Position numbers and translations under genes: made by a program. A stretch of DNA of 64,000 bases from Parietaria judaica (Eukaryota > Streptophyta > Magnoliopsida > Rosales > Urticaceae): NCBI GenBank assembly GCA_954871525.1, contig CATOZS010000010.1, positions 434,001 to 498,000 of the forward strand. The letters run 5' to 3'. The stretch's first letter is position 1; every line of letters starts with the position of its first letter. Positions 1-12,266 of this stretch are shown in pieces. The notes beneath the pieces were generated by a model that saw only the letters and a list, made by a program, of their open reading frames with translations, made no database searches and was not told the origin of the DNA.

Positions 1-2887
1 TGTATCACATTTACTTATTTTAATCCCTAAATAGCGAAGCACTTTCTCGTAGTTTCTATATGAAGCCGTTAATGGGTTAAAATCTTTACCGAAAACTGTT
101 AAAAGTTGGTTTTCTTGCGAGAGCAAATACGATCCGTTCTATATGAAATTTGAGTTGCTAGACCTTCGTTAGGGTGGTATTGTTATAAATTGGGTTAGTT
201 TTGGCATTAAAAGGTTTTGGACCTCTCTTTAAACCCACTTTCAACAATTAATGCGTGCTCCAAAAAAAAAAACTGAGTCTTTTTCGTATTTACGCGAAAG
301 AACCCTAATTAAAAGATATTTTAAACAAAAAATAAACTTCCAAATGCTTAATAATGTGTAATTTTAACACATTTACTTATTTTAATCCCGAAATAGCGAA
401 GCAGTTTCTCGTAGTTTTTATATGAAGCCGTTAATGGGTTAAAATCTTTTTCGAAAAGTGTTAAAAATTGGTTTTCTTGCGAGAGAAAATACGATCCGTT
501 CTTGATGAAATTTGAGTTGCTAGACCTTCGTTAGGGTGGTATTGTTATAAATTGGGTTAGTTTTGGGATTAAAAGTTTTTGGAGCTCTCTTTAAACCCAC
601 TTTCTACAATTAATGCGTGCTCCAAAAAAAACTGAGTCTTTTTCCCATTTTACGCGAAAGAACCCTAATTAAACGATATTTTAAACAAAAAATGAACTTC
701 CAAATGCTTAATAATGTGTAATTGTATCACATTTACTTATTTAAGTCCCTAAATAGCGAAGAACTATCTCGTAGTTTCTTTTTGAAGCCGTTAATGGGTT
801 AAAATCTTTACCGAAAAGTGTTAGAATTGGTTTTCTTGCGAGAGCAAATACGATCCATTCTTGACGAAATTTGAGTTGCTAGACCTTCGTTAGGGTGGTA
901 TTGTTATAAATTGGGTTAGTTTTGGCATTAAAAGTTTTTGGAGCTCTCTTTAAACCCAGTTTCAACAATTAATGCATGCTAAAAAAAACAGAGTCTTTTT
1001 CCCATTTTACGCAAAAGAACCCTAATTAAACGATATTTTAAACAAAAAATGAACTTCCAAATGCTTAATAATGTGTAATTGTATCACATTTACTTATTTT
1101 AATCCCTAAATAGCGAAGCAGTTTCTCGTAGTTTCTATAAGAAGCCGTTAATGGGTTAAAATCTTTACCGAAAAGTGTTAAAAGTTGGTTTTCTTGCGAG
1201 AGAAAATACGATCTGTTCTTAATGAAATTTGAGTTGCTAGACCTTCGTTACGGTGGTATAGTTATAAATTGGGTTATTTTTGGAATTAAAATTTTTTGGA
1301 GCTCTCTTTAAACCCACTTTTAACAATTAATGCGTGCTCCAAAAAAAAAAAAACAGAGTCTTTTTCCCATTTTACGCGAAAGAACCCTAATTAAAAGATA
1401 TTTTAAACAAAAAATGAACTTCCAAATGCTTAATAATGTTTAATTGTATCACATTTACTTATTTTAATCCCTAAATAGCGAAGCACTTTCTCGTAGTTTC
1501 TATATGAAGCCGTTAATGGGTTAAAATCTTTACCGAAAACTGTTAAAAGTTGGTTTTCTTGCGAGAGCAAATACGATCCGTTCTATATGAAATTTGAGTT
1601 GCTAGACCTTCGTTAGGGTGGTATTGTTATAAATTGGGTTAGTTTTGGCATTAAAAGGTTTTGGACCTCTCTTTAAACCCACTTTCAACAATTAATGCGT
1701 GCTCCAAAAAAAAAACTGAGTCTTTTTCGTATTTACGCGAAAGAACCCTAATTAAAAGATATTTTAAACAAAAAATAAACTTCCAAATGCTTAATAATGT
1801 GTAATTTTAACACATTTACTTATTTTAATCCCGAAATAGCGAAGCAGTTTCTCGTAGTTTCTATATGAAGCCGTTAATGGGTTAAAATCTTTTTCGAAAA
1901 GTGTTAAAAATTGGTTTTCTTGCGAGAGAAAATACGATCCGTTCTTGATGAAATTTGAGTTGCTAGACCTTCGTTAGGGTGGTATTGTTATAAATTGGGT
2001 TAGTTTTGGGATTAAAAGTTTTTGGAGCTCTCTTTAAACCCACTTTCAACAATTAATGCGTGCTCCAAAAAAAACTGAGTCTTTTTCCCATTTTACTCGA
2101 AAGAACCCTAATTAAACGATATTTTAAACAAAAAATGAACTTACAAATGCTTAATAATGTGTAATTGTATCACATTTATTTATTTAAGTCCCTAAATAGC
2201 GAAGAACTATCTCGTAGTTTCTTTTTGAAGCCGTTAATGGGTTAAAATCTTTACCGAAAAAGTGTTAGAATTGGTTTTCTTGCGAGAGCAAATACGATCC
2301 ATTCTTGATGAAATTTGAGTTGCTAGACCTTTGTTAGGGTGGTATTGTTATAAATTGGGTTAGTTTTGGCATTAAAAGTTTTTGGAGCTCTCTTTAAACC
2401 CAGTTTCAACAATTATTGCGGGCTAAAAAAAAACTGAGTCTTTTTTCCCATTTTACGCGAAAGAACCCTAATTAAACGATATTTTAAACAAAAAATGAAC
2501 TTCCAAATGCTTAATAATGTGTAATTGTATCACATTTACTTATTTTAATCCCTAAATAGCGAAGCAGTTTCTCATAGTTTCTATATGAAGCCGTTAATGG
2601 GTTAAAATCTTTACCGAAAAGTGTTAAGAGTTGGTTTTCTTGCGAGAGAAAATACGATCTGTTCTTAATGAAATTTGAGTTGCTAGACCTTCGTTACGGT
2701 GGTATAGTTATAAATTGGGTTAGTTTTGGCATTAAAAGTTTTTGGAGCTCTCTTTAAACCCACTTTTAACAATTAATGCGTGCTCCAAAAAAAAAACAGA
2801 GTCTTTTTCCCATTTTACGCGAAAGAACCCTAATTAAAAGATATTTTAAACAAAAAATGAACTTCCAAATGCTTAATAATGTGTAAT
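1..2887 (+). repeat. HOR domain 1: 4-mer A-B-C-D, two copies
   Basis: Monomer starts are 1, 363, 723, 1080 and then 1445, 1806, 2166, 2526. The second four repeat the first four with a period of about 1444 bp. Private markers prove the register: 'gttctatatgaaa' in 1 and 1445, 'attttaacac' in 363 and 1806, 'gaactatctc' in 723 and 2166, and 'gatctgttcttaatg' with 'ttacggtggtata' in 1080 and 2526. The tails after 363, 723, 1806 and 2166 carry 'aaacgatatt' instead of 'aaaagatatt', a variant seen again only beyond 49.8 kb. The first monomer is complete, so the left end of the window happens to coincide with a monomer start; the array surely continues upstream. Confidence 0.93.
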
Positions 2888-5800
2888 TGTATCATATTTA
2901 ATTATTTAAGTCCCTAAATAGCTAATCACTATCTCGTAGTTTCTTTTTGAAGCCGTTAATGGGTTAAAATATTTACCGAAAAGTTTTAAAATTGGCATTC
3001 TTGTGAGAGCGAATACGATCCATTCTTGATGAAATTTGAGTTGCTAGACCTTCGTTAGGGTGGTATTGTTATAAATTGGGTTAGTTTTGGCATTAAAAGT
3101 TTTTGGAGCTCTCTTTAAACCCAGTTTCAACAGTTAATGCGTGCTCCAAAAAAAAAAACAGAGTCTTTTTCCCATTTTACGCGAAAGAACCCTAATTAAA
3201 ATATATTTTAAACAAAAAATGAACTTCCAAATGCTTAATAATGTGTAATTGTATCACATTTACTTATTTTAATCCCGAAATAGCGAAGCAGTTTCTCGTA
3301 GTTTCTATATGAAGCCGTTAATGGGTTCAAATCTTTTCCGAAAAGTGTTAAAAATTGGTTTTCTTGCGAGAAAATATACGATCCCTTCTTGATAAAATTT
3401 GAGTTTCTAGACCTTCATTAGGGTGGTATTGTTATAAATTGGGTTAGTTTTGGCATTAAAAGTTTTTGGACCTCTCTTTAAACCCACTTTCAACAATTAA
3501 TGCGTGCTAAAAAAAAACAGTCTTTTTCCCATTTTACGCGAAAGAACCCTAATTAAAAGATATTTTAAACAAAAAATGAACTTCCAAATGCTTATTAATG
3601 TGTAATTGTATCACATTTACTTATTTTAATCCCTAAATAGCGAAGCACTTTATCGTAGTTTCTATATGAAGCCGTTAATGGGTTAAAATCTTAACCGAAA
3701 AGTGTTAAAAGTTGGTTTTCTTGCGAGAGCAAATACGATCCGTTCTTGAAGAAATTTGAGTTGCTAGACCTTCGTTAGGGTGGTATTGCTATAAAATGGG
3801 TTAGTTTTGGCATTGAAAGTTTTTGGACCTCTCTTTAAACCCACTTTCAACAATTAATGCGTGCTAAAAAAAAAACAGAGTCTTTTTCCCATTTTACGCG
3901 AAAGAACCCTAATTAAAAGATATTTTAAACAAAAAATGAACTTCCAAATGCTTAATAATGTGTAATTGTATCACATTAACTTATTTTAATCCCTAAATAG
4001 CGAAGCACTTTCTCGTAGTTTCTATATGAAGCAGTTAATTGGTTAAAATCTTTACCGAAAAGTGTTAAAAGTTGGTTTTCTTGCGAGAGCAAATACGATC
4101 CGTTCTTGATGAAATTTGAGTTGCTAGACCTTCGTTAGGGTGGTATTGTTATAAATTGGGTTATTTTTGGCATTAAAAGTTTTTGGACCTCTCTTTAAAC
4201 CCACTTTCAACAATTAATGCGTGCTCCAAAAAAAAAACAGTCTTTTTCCCATTTTACGCGAAAGAACCCTAATTAAAAGATATTTTAAACAAAAAATGAA
4301 CTTCCAAATGCTTATTAATGTGTAATTGTATCACATTTACTTATTTTAATCCCTAAATAGCGAAGCACTTTCTCGTAGTTTCTATATGAAGCAGTTAATT
4401 GGTTAAAATCTTTACCGAAAAGTGTTAAAAGTTGGTTTTCTTGCGAGAGCAAATACGATCCGTTCTTGATGAAATTTGAGTTGCTAGACCTTTGTTAGGG
4501 TGGTATTGTTATAAATTGGGTTAGTTTTGGCATTGAAAGTTTTTGGACCTCTCTTTAAACCCACTTTCAACAATTAATGCGTGCTCCAAAAAAAAATAGA
4601 TTCTTTTTCCCATTTTACGCGAAAGAACCCTAATTAAAAGATATTTTAATTAAAAATGAACTTCCAAATGCTTAATAATGTGTAATTGTATCATATTTAC
4701 TTATTTAAGTCCCTAAATAGCGAATCACTATCTCGTAGTTTCTTTTTGAAGCCGTTAATGGGTTAAAATCTTTACCGAAAAGTTTTAAAATTGGTATTCT
4801 TGTGAGAGCGAATACGATCCATTCTTGATGAAATTTGAGTTGCTAGACCTTCGTTAGGGTGGTATTGTTATAAATTGGGTTAGTTTTGGCATTAAAAGTT
4901 TTTGGAGCTCTCTTTAAACCCAGTTTCAACAGTTAATGCGTGCTCCAAAAAAAAAAACAGAGTCTTTTTCCCATTTTACGCGAAAGAACCCTAATTCAAA
5001 GATATTTTAAACAAAAAATGAACTTCCAAATGCTTAATTATGTGTAATTGTATCACATTTACTTATTTTAATCCCGAAATAGCTAAGTAGTTTCTCGTAG
5101 TTTCTATATGAAGCCGTTAATGGGTTAAAATCTTTTCCGAAAAGTGTTAAAAATTGGTTTTCTTGCGAGAAAAAATACGATCCCTTCTTGATAAAATTTG
5201 AGTTGCTAGACCTTCGTTAGGGTGGTATTGTTATAAATTGGGTTAGTTTTGGCATTAAAAGTTTTTGGACCTCTCTTTAAACCCACTTTCAACAATTAAT
5301 GCGTGCTAAAAAAAAAACAGTCTTTTTCCCATTTTACGCGAAAGAACCCTAATTAAAAGATATTTTAAACAAAAAATGAACTTCCAAATGCTTATTAATG
5401 TGTAATTGTATCACATTTACTTATTTTAATCCCTAAATAGCGAAGCACTTTATCGTAGTTTCTATTTGAAACCGTTAATGGGTTAAAATCTTTACCGAAA
5501 AGTGTTAAAAGTTGGTTTTCTTGCGAGAGCAAATACGATCCGTTCTTGATGAAATTTGAGTTGCTAGACCTTCGTTACGGTGGTATTGTTATAAATTGGG
5601 TTAGTTTTGGCATTGAAAGTTTTTGGACCTCTCTTTAAACCCACTTTCAACAATTAATGCGTGCTCCAAAAATAAAACAGAGTCTTTTTCCCATTTTACG
5701 CGAAAGAACCCTAATTAAAAGATATTTTAAACAAAAAATAAACTTCCAAATGCTTAATAATGTGTAATTGTATCACATTTACTTATTTTAATCCCTAAAT

Positions 5801-8800
5801 AGCGAAGCACTTTCTCGTAGTTTCTATATGAAGCCGTTAATGGGTTAAAATCTTAACCGAAAAGTGTTAAAAGTTGGTTTTCTTGCGAGAGCAAATACGA
5901 TCCGTTCTTGAAGAAATTTGAGTTGCTAGACCTTCGTTAGGGTGGTATTGCTATAAATTAGGTTAGTTTTGGCATTGAAAGTTTTTGGACGTCTCTTTAA
6001 ACCCACTTTCAACAATTAATGCGTGCTCCAAAAAAAACAGAGTCTTTTTCCCATTTTACGCGAAAGAACCCTAATTAAAAGATATTTTAAACAAAAAATG
6101 AACTTCCAAATGCTTAATAATGTGTAATTGTATCACATTTACTTATTTTAATCCCTAAATAGCGAAGCACTTTCTCGTAGTTTCTATATGAAGCAGTTAA
6201 TTGATTAAAATCTTTACCGAAAAGTGTTAAAAGTTGGTTTTCTTGCGAGAGCAAATACGATCCGTTCTTGATGAAATTTGAGTTGCTAGACCTTCGTTAG
6301 GGTGGTATTGTTATAAATTGGGTTAGTTTTGGCATTAAAAGTTTTTGGACCTCTCTTTAAACCCACTTTCAACAATTAATGCGTGCTCCAAAAAAAAACA
6401 GTCTTTTTCCCATTTTACGCGAAAGAACCCTAATTAAAAGATATTTTAAACAAAAAATGAACTTCCAAATGCTTATTAATGTGTAATTGTATCACATTTA
6501 CTTATTTTAATCCCTAAATAGCGAAGCACTTTCTCGTAGTTTCTATATGAAGCAGTTAATTGGTTAAAATCTTTACCGAAAAGTGTTAAAAGTTGGTTTT
6601 CTTGCGAGAGCAAATACGATCCGTTCTTGATGAAATTTGAGTTGCTAGACCTTTGTTAGGGTGGTATTGTTATAAATTGGGTTAGTTTTGGCATTGAAAG
6701 TTTTTGGACCTCTCTTTAAACCCACTTTCAACAATTAATGCGTGCTCCAAAAAAAAATAGATTCTTTTTCCCATTTTACGCGAAAGAACCCTAATTAAAA
6801 GATATTTTAAACAAAAAATGAACTTCCAAATGCTTAATAATGTGTAATTGTATCATATTTACTTATTTAAGTCCCTAAATAGCGAATCACTATCTCGTAG
6901 TTTCTTTTTGAAGCCGTTAATGGGTTAAAATCTTTACCGAAAAGTTTTAAAATTGGTATTCTTGTGAGAGCGAATACGATCCATTCTTGATGAAATTTGA
7001 GTTGCTAGACCTTCGTTAGGGTGGTATTGTTATAAATTGGGTTAGTTTTGGCATTAAAAGTTTTTGGAGCTCTCTTTAAACCCAGTTTCAACAGTTAATG
7101 CGTGCTCCAAAAAAAAAACAGAGTCTTTTTCCCATTTTACGCGAAAGAACCCTAATTAAAAGATATTTTAAACAAAAAATGAACTTCCAAATGCTTAATT
7201 ATGTGTAATTGTATCACATTTACTTATTTTAATCCCGAAATAGCTAAGCAGTTTCTCGTAGTTTCTATATGAAGCCGTTAATGGGTTAAAATCTTTTCCG
7301 AAAAGTGTTAAAAATTGGTTTTCTTGCGAGAAAAAATACGATCCCTTCTTGATAAAATTTGAGTTGCTAGACCTTCGTTAGGGTGGTATTGTTATAAATT
7401 GGGTTAGTTTTGGCATTAAAAGTTTTTGGACCTCTCTTTAAACCCACTTTCAACAATTAATGCGTGCTAAAAAAAAAACAGTCTTTTTCCCATTTTACGC
7501 GAAAGAACCCTAATTAAAAGATATTTTAAACAAAAAATGAACTTCCAAATGCTTATTAATGTGTAATTGTATCACATTTACTTATTTTAATCCCTAAATA
7601 GCGAAGCACTTTATCGTAGTTTCTATTTGAAGCCGTTAATGGGTTAAAATCTTTACCGAAAAGTGTTAAAAGTTGGTTTTCTTGCGAGAGCAAATACGAT
7701 CCGTTCTTGATGAAATTTGAGTTGCTAGACCTTCGTTACGGTGGTATTGTTATAAATTGGGTTAGTTTTGGCATTGAAAGTTTTTGGACCTCTCTTTAAA
7801 CCCACTTTCAACAATTAATGCGTGCTCCAAAAATAAAACAGAGTCTTTTTCCCATTTTACGCGAAAGAACCCTAATTAAAAGATATTTTAAACAAAAAAT
7901 GAACTTCCAAATGCTTAATAATGTGTAATTGTATCACATTTACTTATTTTAATCCCTAAATAGCGAAGCACTTTCTCGTAGTTTCTATATGAAGCCGTTA
8001 ATGGGTTAAAATCTTAACCGAAAAGTGTTAAAAGTTGGTTTTCTTGCGAGAGCAAATACGATCCGTTCTTGAAGAAATTTGAGTTGCTAGACCTTCGTTA
8101 GGGTGGTATTGCTATAAATTAGGTTAGTTTTGGCATTGAAAGTTTTTGGACGTCTCTTTAAACCCACTTTCAACAATTAATGCGTGCTCCAAAAAAAAAC
8201 AGAGTCTTTTTCCCATTTTACGCGAAAGAACCCTAATTAAAAGATATTTTAAACAAAAAATGAACTTCCAAATGCTTAATAATGTGTAATTGTATCACAT
8301 TTACTTATTTTAATCCCTAAATAGCGAGGCACTTTCTCGTAGTTTCTATATGAAGCAGTTAATTGATTAAAATCTTTACCGAAAAGTGTTAAAAGTTGGT
8401 TTTCTTGCGAGAGCAAATACGATCCGTTCTTGATGAAATTTGAGTTGCTAGACCTTCGTTAGGGTGGTATTGTTATAAATTGGGTTAGTTTTGGCATTAA
8501 AAGTTTTTGGACCTCTCTTTAAACCCACTTTCAACAATTAATGCGTGCTCCAAAAAAAAACAGTCTTTTTCCCATTTTACGCGAAAGAACCCTAATTAAA
8601 AGATATTTTAAACAAAAAATGAACTTCCAAATGCTTATTAATGTGTAATTGTATCACATTTACTTATTTTAATCCCTAAATAGCGAAGCACTTTCTCGTA
8701 GTTTCTATATGAAGCAGTTAATTGGTTAAAATCTTTACCGAAAAGTGTTAAAAGTTGGTTTTCTTGCGAGAGCAAATACGATCCGTTCTTGATGAAATTT

Positions 8801-9010
8801 GAGTTGCTAGACCTTTGTTAGGGTGGTATTGTTATAAATTGGGTTAGTTTTGGCATTGAAAGTTTTTGGACCTCTCTTTAAACCCACATTCAACAATTAA
8901 TGCGTGCTCCAAAAAAAAACTGAGCCTTTTTCCCATTTTACGCGAAAGAACCCTAATTAAAAGATATTTTAAACAAAAAATGAACTTCCAAATGCTTAAT
9001 AATGTGTAAT
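2888..9010 (+). repeat. HOR domain 2: 6-mer C-B-A-A-A-A (2162 bp)
   Basis: Two complete 6-mers start at 4687 (C), 5049 (B), 5407, 5769, 6129, 6488 (all A) and at 6849, 7210, 7568, 7930, 8291, 8650. Corresponding starts differ by 2161-2162 bp. Markers: 'actttatcg' in the third monomer, 'cttaaccg' with 'gttcttgaag' and 'ggacgtctc' in the fourth, 'gcagttaattgatt' in the fifth, 'gcagttaattgg' with 'cctttgtt' in the sixth. An earlier copy (2888, 3250, 3607, 3967, 4327) has only five monomers because its third monomer is a chimera of positions three and four. This is the cleanest higher-order repeat in the left part of the window. Confidence 0.93.
3607..3966 (+). repeat. Chimeric monomer that shortens a 6-mer to a 5-mer
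   Basis: This type A monomer carries the 5' marker of the third monomer of the 6-mer ('actttatcg', as at 5407 and 7568) and then the markers of the fourth ('cttaaccg', 'gttcttgaag', 'gctataaa', as at 5769 and 7930). No separate third and fourth monomers exist in this copy. The copy is 1799 bp instead of 2162, short by about one monomer. The simplest reading is an unequal exchange or deletion between adjacent A monomers, with the junction between the two marker groups in the first 90 bp. Confidence 0.82.
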
Positions 9011-9371
9011 TGTATCACATTTACTTATTTTAATCCCGAAATAGCGAAGCAGTTTCTCGTAGTTTCTATATGAAGCCGTTAATGGGTTAAAATCTTTCCC
9101 GAAAAGTGTTAAAAATTGGTTTTCTTGCGAGAGAAAATACGATCCGTTCTTGAAGAAATTTGAGTTGCTAGACCTTCCTTAGGGTGGTATTGCTATAAAT
9201 TGGGTTAGTTTTGGCATTGAAAGTTTTTGGACCTCTCTTTAAACCCACTTTCAACAATTAATGCGTGCTCCAAAAAAAAAAACAGTTTTTTTCCCATTTT
9301 ACGCGAAAGAACATTAATTAAAAGATATTTTAAACAAAAAATGAACTTCCAAATGCTTAATAATGTGTAAT
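9011..9371 (+). repeat. B/A chimeric monomer
   Basis: The 5' half has B markers ('cccgaaatagcgaagcag', 'gttaaaaattgg', 'gagagaaaatacgatcc'). From 'gttcttgaag' onward it reads as an A monomer ('gctataaa', 'cattgaaag'). The switch lies around 9130-9150. Its tail has 'aacattaatt' in place of 'aaccctaatt', a private change. It sits exactly at the edge of the 6-mer domain, where a recombination junction is expected. Confidence 0.75.
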
Positions 9372-12266
9372 TGTATCACATTTACTTATTTTAATCCCGA
9401 AATAGCGAAGCAGTTTCTCGTAGTTTCTATATGAAGCCGTTAATGGGTTAAAATCTTTTCCGAAAAGTGTTAAAAATTGGTTTTCTTGCAAGCGAAAATA
9501 CGATCCTTTCTTGATAAAATTTGAGTTGCTAGACCTTCGTTAGGGTGGTATTGTTATAAATTGGGTTAGTTTTGGCATTAAAAGTTTTTGGACCTCTCTT
9601 TAAACCCACTTTCAACAATTAATGCGTGCTCCAAAAATAAAACAGAGTCTTTTTCCCATTTTACGCGAAAGAACCCTAATTAAAAGATATTTTAAACAAA
9701 AAATGAACTTCCAAATGCTTAATAATGTGTAATTGTATCACATTTACTTATTTTAATCCCTAAATAGCGAAGCACTTTCTCGTAATTTCTATATGAAGCC
9801 GTTAATGGGTTAAAATCTTAACCGAAAAGTGTTAAAAGTTGGTTTTCTTGTGAGAGCAAATACGATCCGTTCTTGAAGAAATTTGAGTTGCTAGACCTTC
9901 GTTAGGGTGGTATTGCTATAAATTGGGTTAGTTTTGGCATTGAAAGTTTTTGGACCTCTCTTTAAACCCATTTTCAACAATTAATGCGTGCTCCAAAAAA
10001 AAACTGAGTCTTTTTCCCATTTTACGCGAAAGAACCCTAATTAAAAGATATTTTAAACAAAAAATGAACTTCCAAATGCTTAATAATGTGTAATTGTATC
10101 ACATTTACTTATTTTAATCCTGAAATAGCGAAGCAGTTTCTCATAGTTTCTATATGAAGCCGTTAATGGGTTAAAATCTTTCCCGAAAAGTGTTAAAAAT
10201 TTGTTTTCTTGCGAGAGAAAATACGATCCCTTGTTGATAAAATTTCAGTTGCTGGACCTTCGTTAGGGTGGTATTGTTATAAATTGGGTTAGTTTTGGCA
10301 TTAAAAGTTTTTGGACCTCTCTTTAAACCCACTTTCAACAATTAATGCGTGCTCCAAAAATAAAACAGAGTCTTTTTCCCATTTTACGCGAAAGAACCCT
10401 AATTAAAAGATATTTTAAACAAAAAATGAACTTCCAAATGCTTAATAATGTGTAATTGTATCACATTTACTTATTTTAATCTCTAAATAGCGAAGCACTT
10501 TCTCGTAGTTTCTATATGAAGCCGTTAATGGGTTAAAATCTTTACCGAAAAGTGTTAAAAGTTGGTTTTCTTGCGAGAGCAAATACGATCCGTTCTTGAA
10601 GAAATTTGAGTTGCTAGACCTTCGTTAGGGTGGTATTGCTATAAATTGGGTTAGTTTTGGCATTGAAAGTTTTTGGACCTCTCTTTAAACCCACTTTCAA
10701 CAATTAATGCGTGCTCCAAAAAAAAACAGTCTTTTTCCCATTTTACGCGAAAGAACCTTAATTAAAAGATATTTTAAACAAAAAATGAACTTCCAAATGC
10801 TTAATAATGTGTAATTGTATCACATTTACTAATTTTAATCCCTAAATAGCGAAGCACTTTCTCGTAGTTTCTATATGAAGCCGTTAATGGGTTAAAATCT
10901 TAACCGAAAAGTGTTAAAAGTTGGTTTTCTTGCGAGAGCAAATACGATCCGTTCTTGAAGAAATTTGAGTTGCTAGACCTTCGTTAGGGTGGTATTGCTA
11001 TAAATTGGGTTAGTTTTGGCATTGAAAGTTTTTGGACCTCTCTTTAAACCCACTTTCAACAATTAATGCGTGCTCCAAAAAAAAAAAACAGAGTCTTTTT
11101 CCCATTTTACGCGAAAGAACCCTAATTAAAAGATATTTTAAACAAAAAATGAACTTCCAAATGCTTAATAATGTGTAATTGTATCATATTTACTTATTTA
11201 AGTCCCTAAATAACGAATCACTATCTCGTAGTTTCTTTTTGAAGCCGTTAATGGGTTAAAATCTTTACCGAAAAGTGTTAAAATTGGTATTCTTGTGAGA
11301 GCGAATACGATCCATTCTTGATGAAATTTGAGTTGCTAGACCTTCGTTAGGGTGGTATTGTTATAAATTGGGTTAGTTTTTGCATTAAAAGTTTTTGGAG
11401 CTCTCTTTAAACCCAGTTTCAACAGTTAATGCGTGCTCCAAAAAAAAAATAGAGTCTTTTTCCCATTTTACGCGAAAGAACCCTAATTAAAAGATATTTT
11501 AAACAAAAAATGAACTTCCAAATGCTTAATAATGTGTAATTGTATCATATTTACTTATTTAAGTCCCTAAATAGCGAATCACTATCTCGTAGTTTCTTTT
11601 TGAAGCCGTTAATGGGTTAAAATCTTTACCGAAAAGTGTTAAAATTGGTATTCTTGTGAGAGCGAATACGATCCATTCTTGATGAAATTTGAGTTGCTAG
11701 ACCTTTGTTAGGGTGGTATTGTTATAAATTGGGTTAGTTTTTGCATTAAAAGTTTTTGGAGCTCTCTTTAAACCCAGTTTCAACAGTTAATGCGTGCTCC
11801 AAAAAAAAAAACTGAGTCTTTTTCCCATTTTACGCGAAAGAACCCTAATTAAAAGATATTTTAAACAAAAAATGAACTTCCAAATGCTTAATAATGTGTA
11901 ATTGTATCAGATTTACTTATTTTAATCCCGAAATAGCGAAGCAGTTTCTCGTAGTTTCTATATGAAGCCGTTAATGGGTTAAAATATTTTCCGAAAAGTG
12001 TTAAAAATTGGTTTTCTTGCGAGAAAAAATACGATCCCTTCTTGATAAAATTTGAGTTGCTAGACCTTCGTTAGGGTGGTATTGTTATAAATTGGGTTAG
12101 TTTTGGCATTAAAAGTTTTTGGACCTCTCTTTAGACCCACTTTCAACATTTAATGCGTGCTCCAAAAATAAAAAACAGCGTCTTTTTCCCATTTTACGCG
12201 AAAGAACCCTAATTAAAAGATATTTTAAACAAAAAATGAACTTCCAAATGCTTAATAATGTGTAAT
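9011..12266 (+). repeat. Domain 3: mixed monomers with a C-C doublet
   Basis: Nine monomers start at 9011 (B/A chimera), 9372 (B), 9734 (A), 10095 (B), 10457 (A), 10816 (A), 11180 (C), 11541 (C) and 11903 (B). No clean repeating order was found. The two C monomers at 11180 and 11541 share 'gttttt' before 'gcattaaaag' where most C copies have 'gttttggcatt', so they look like a single-monomer duplication. The A monomers at 9734 and 10816 still carry the 'cttaaccg' and 'gttcttgaag' markers of domain 2, indicating derivation from it. Confidence 0.85.
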
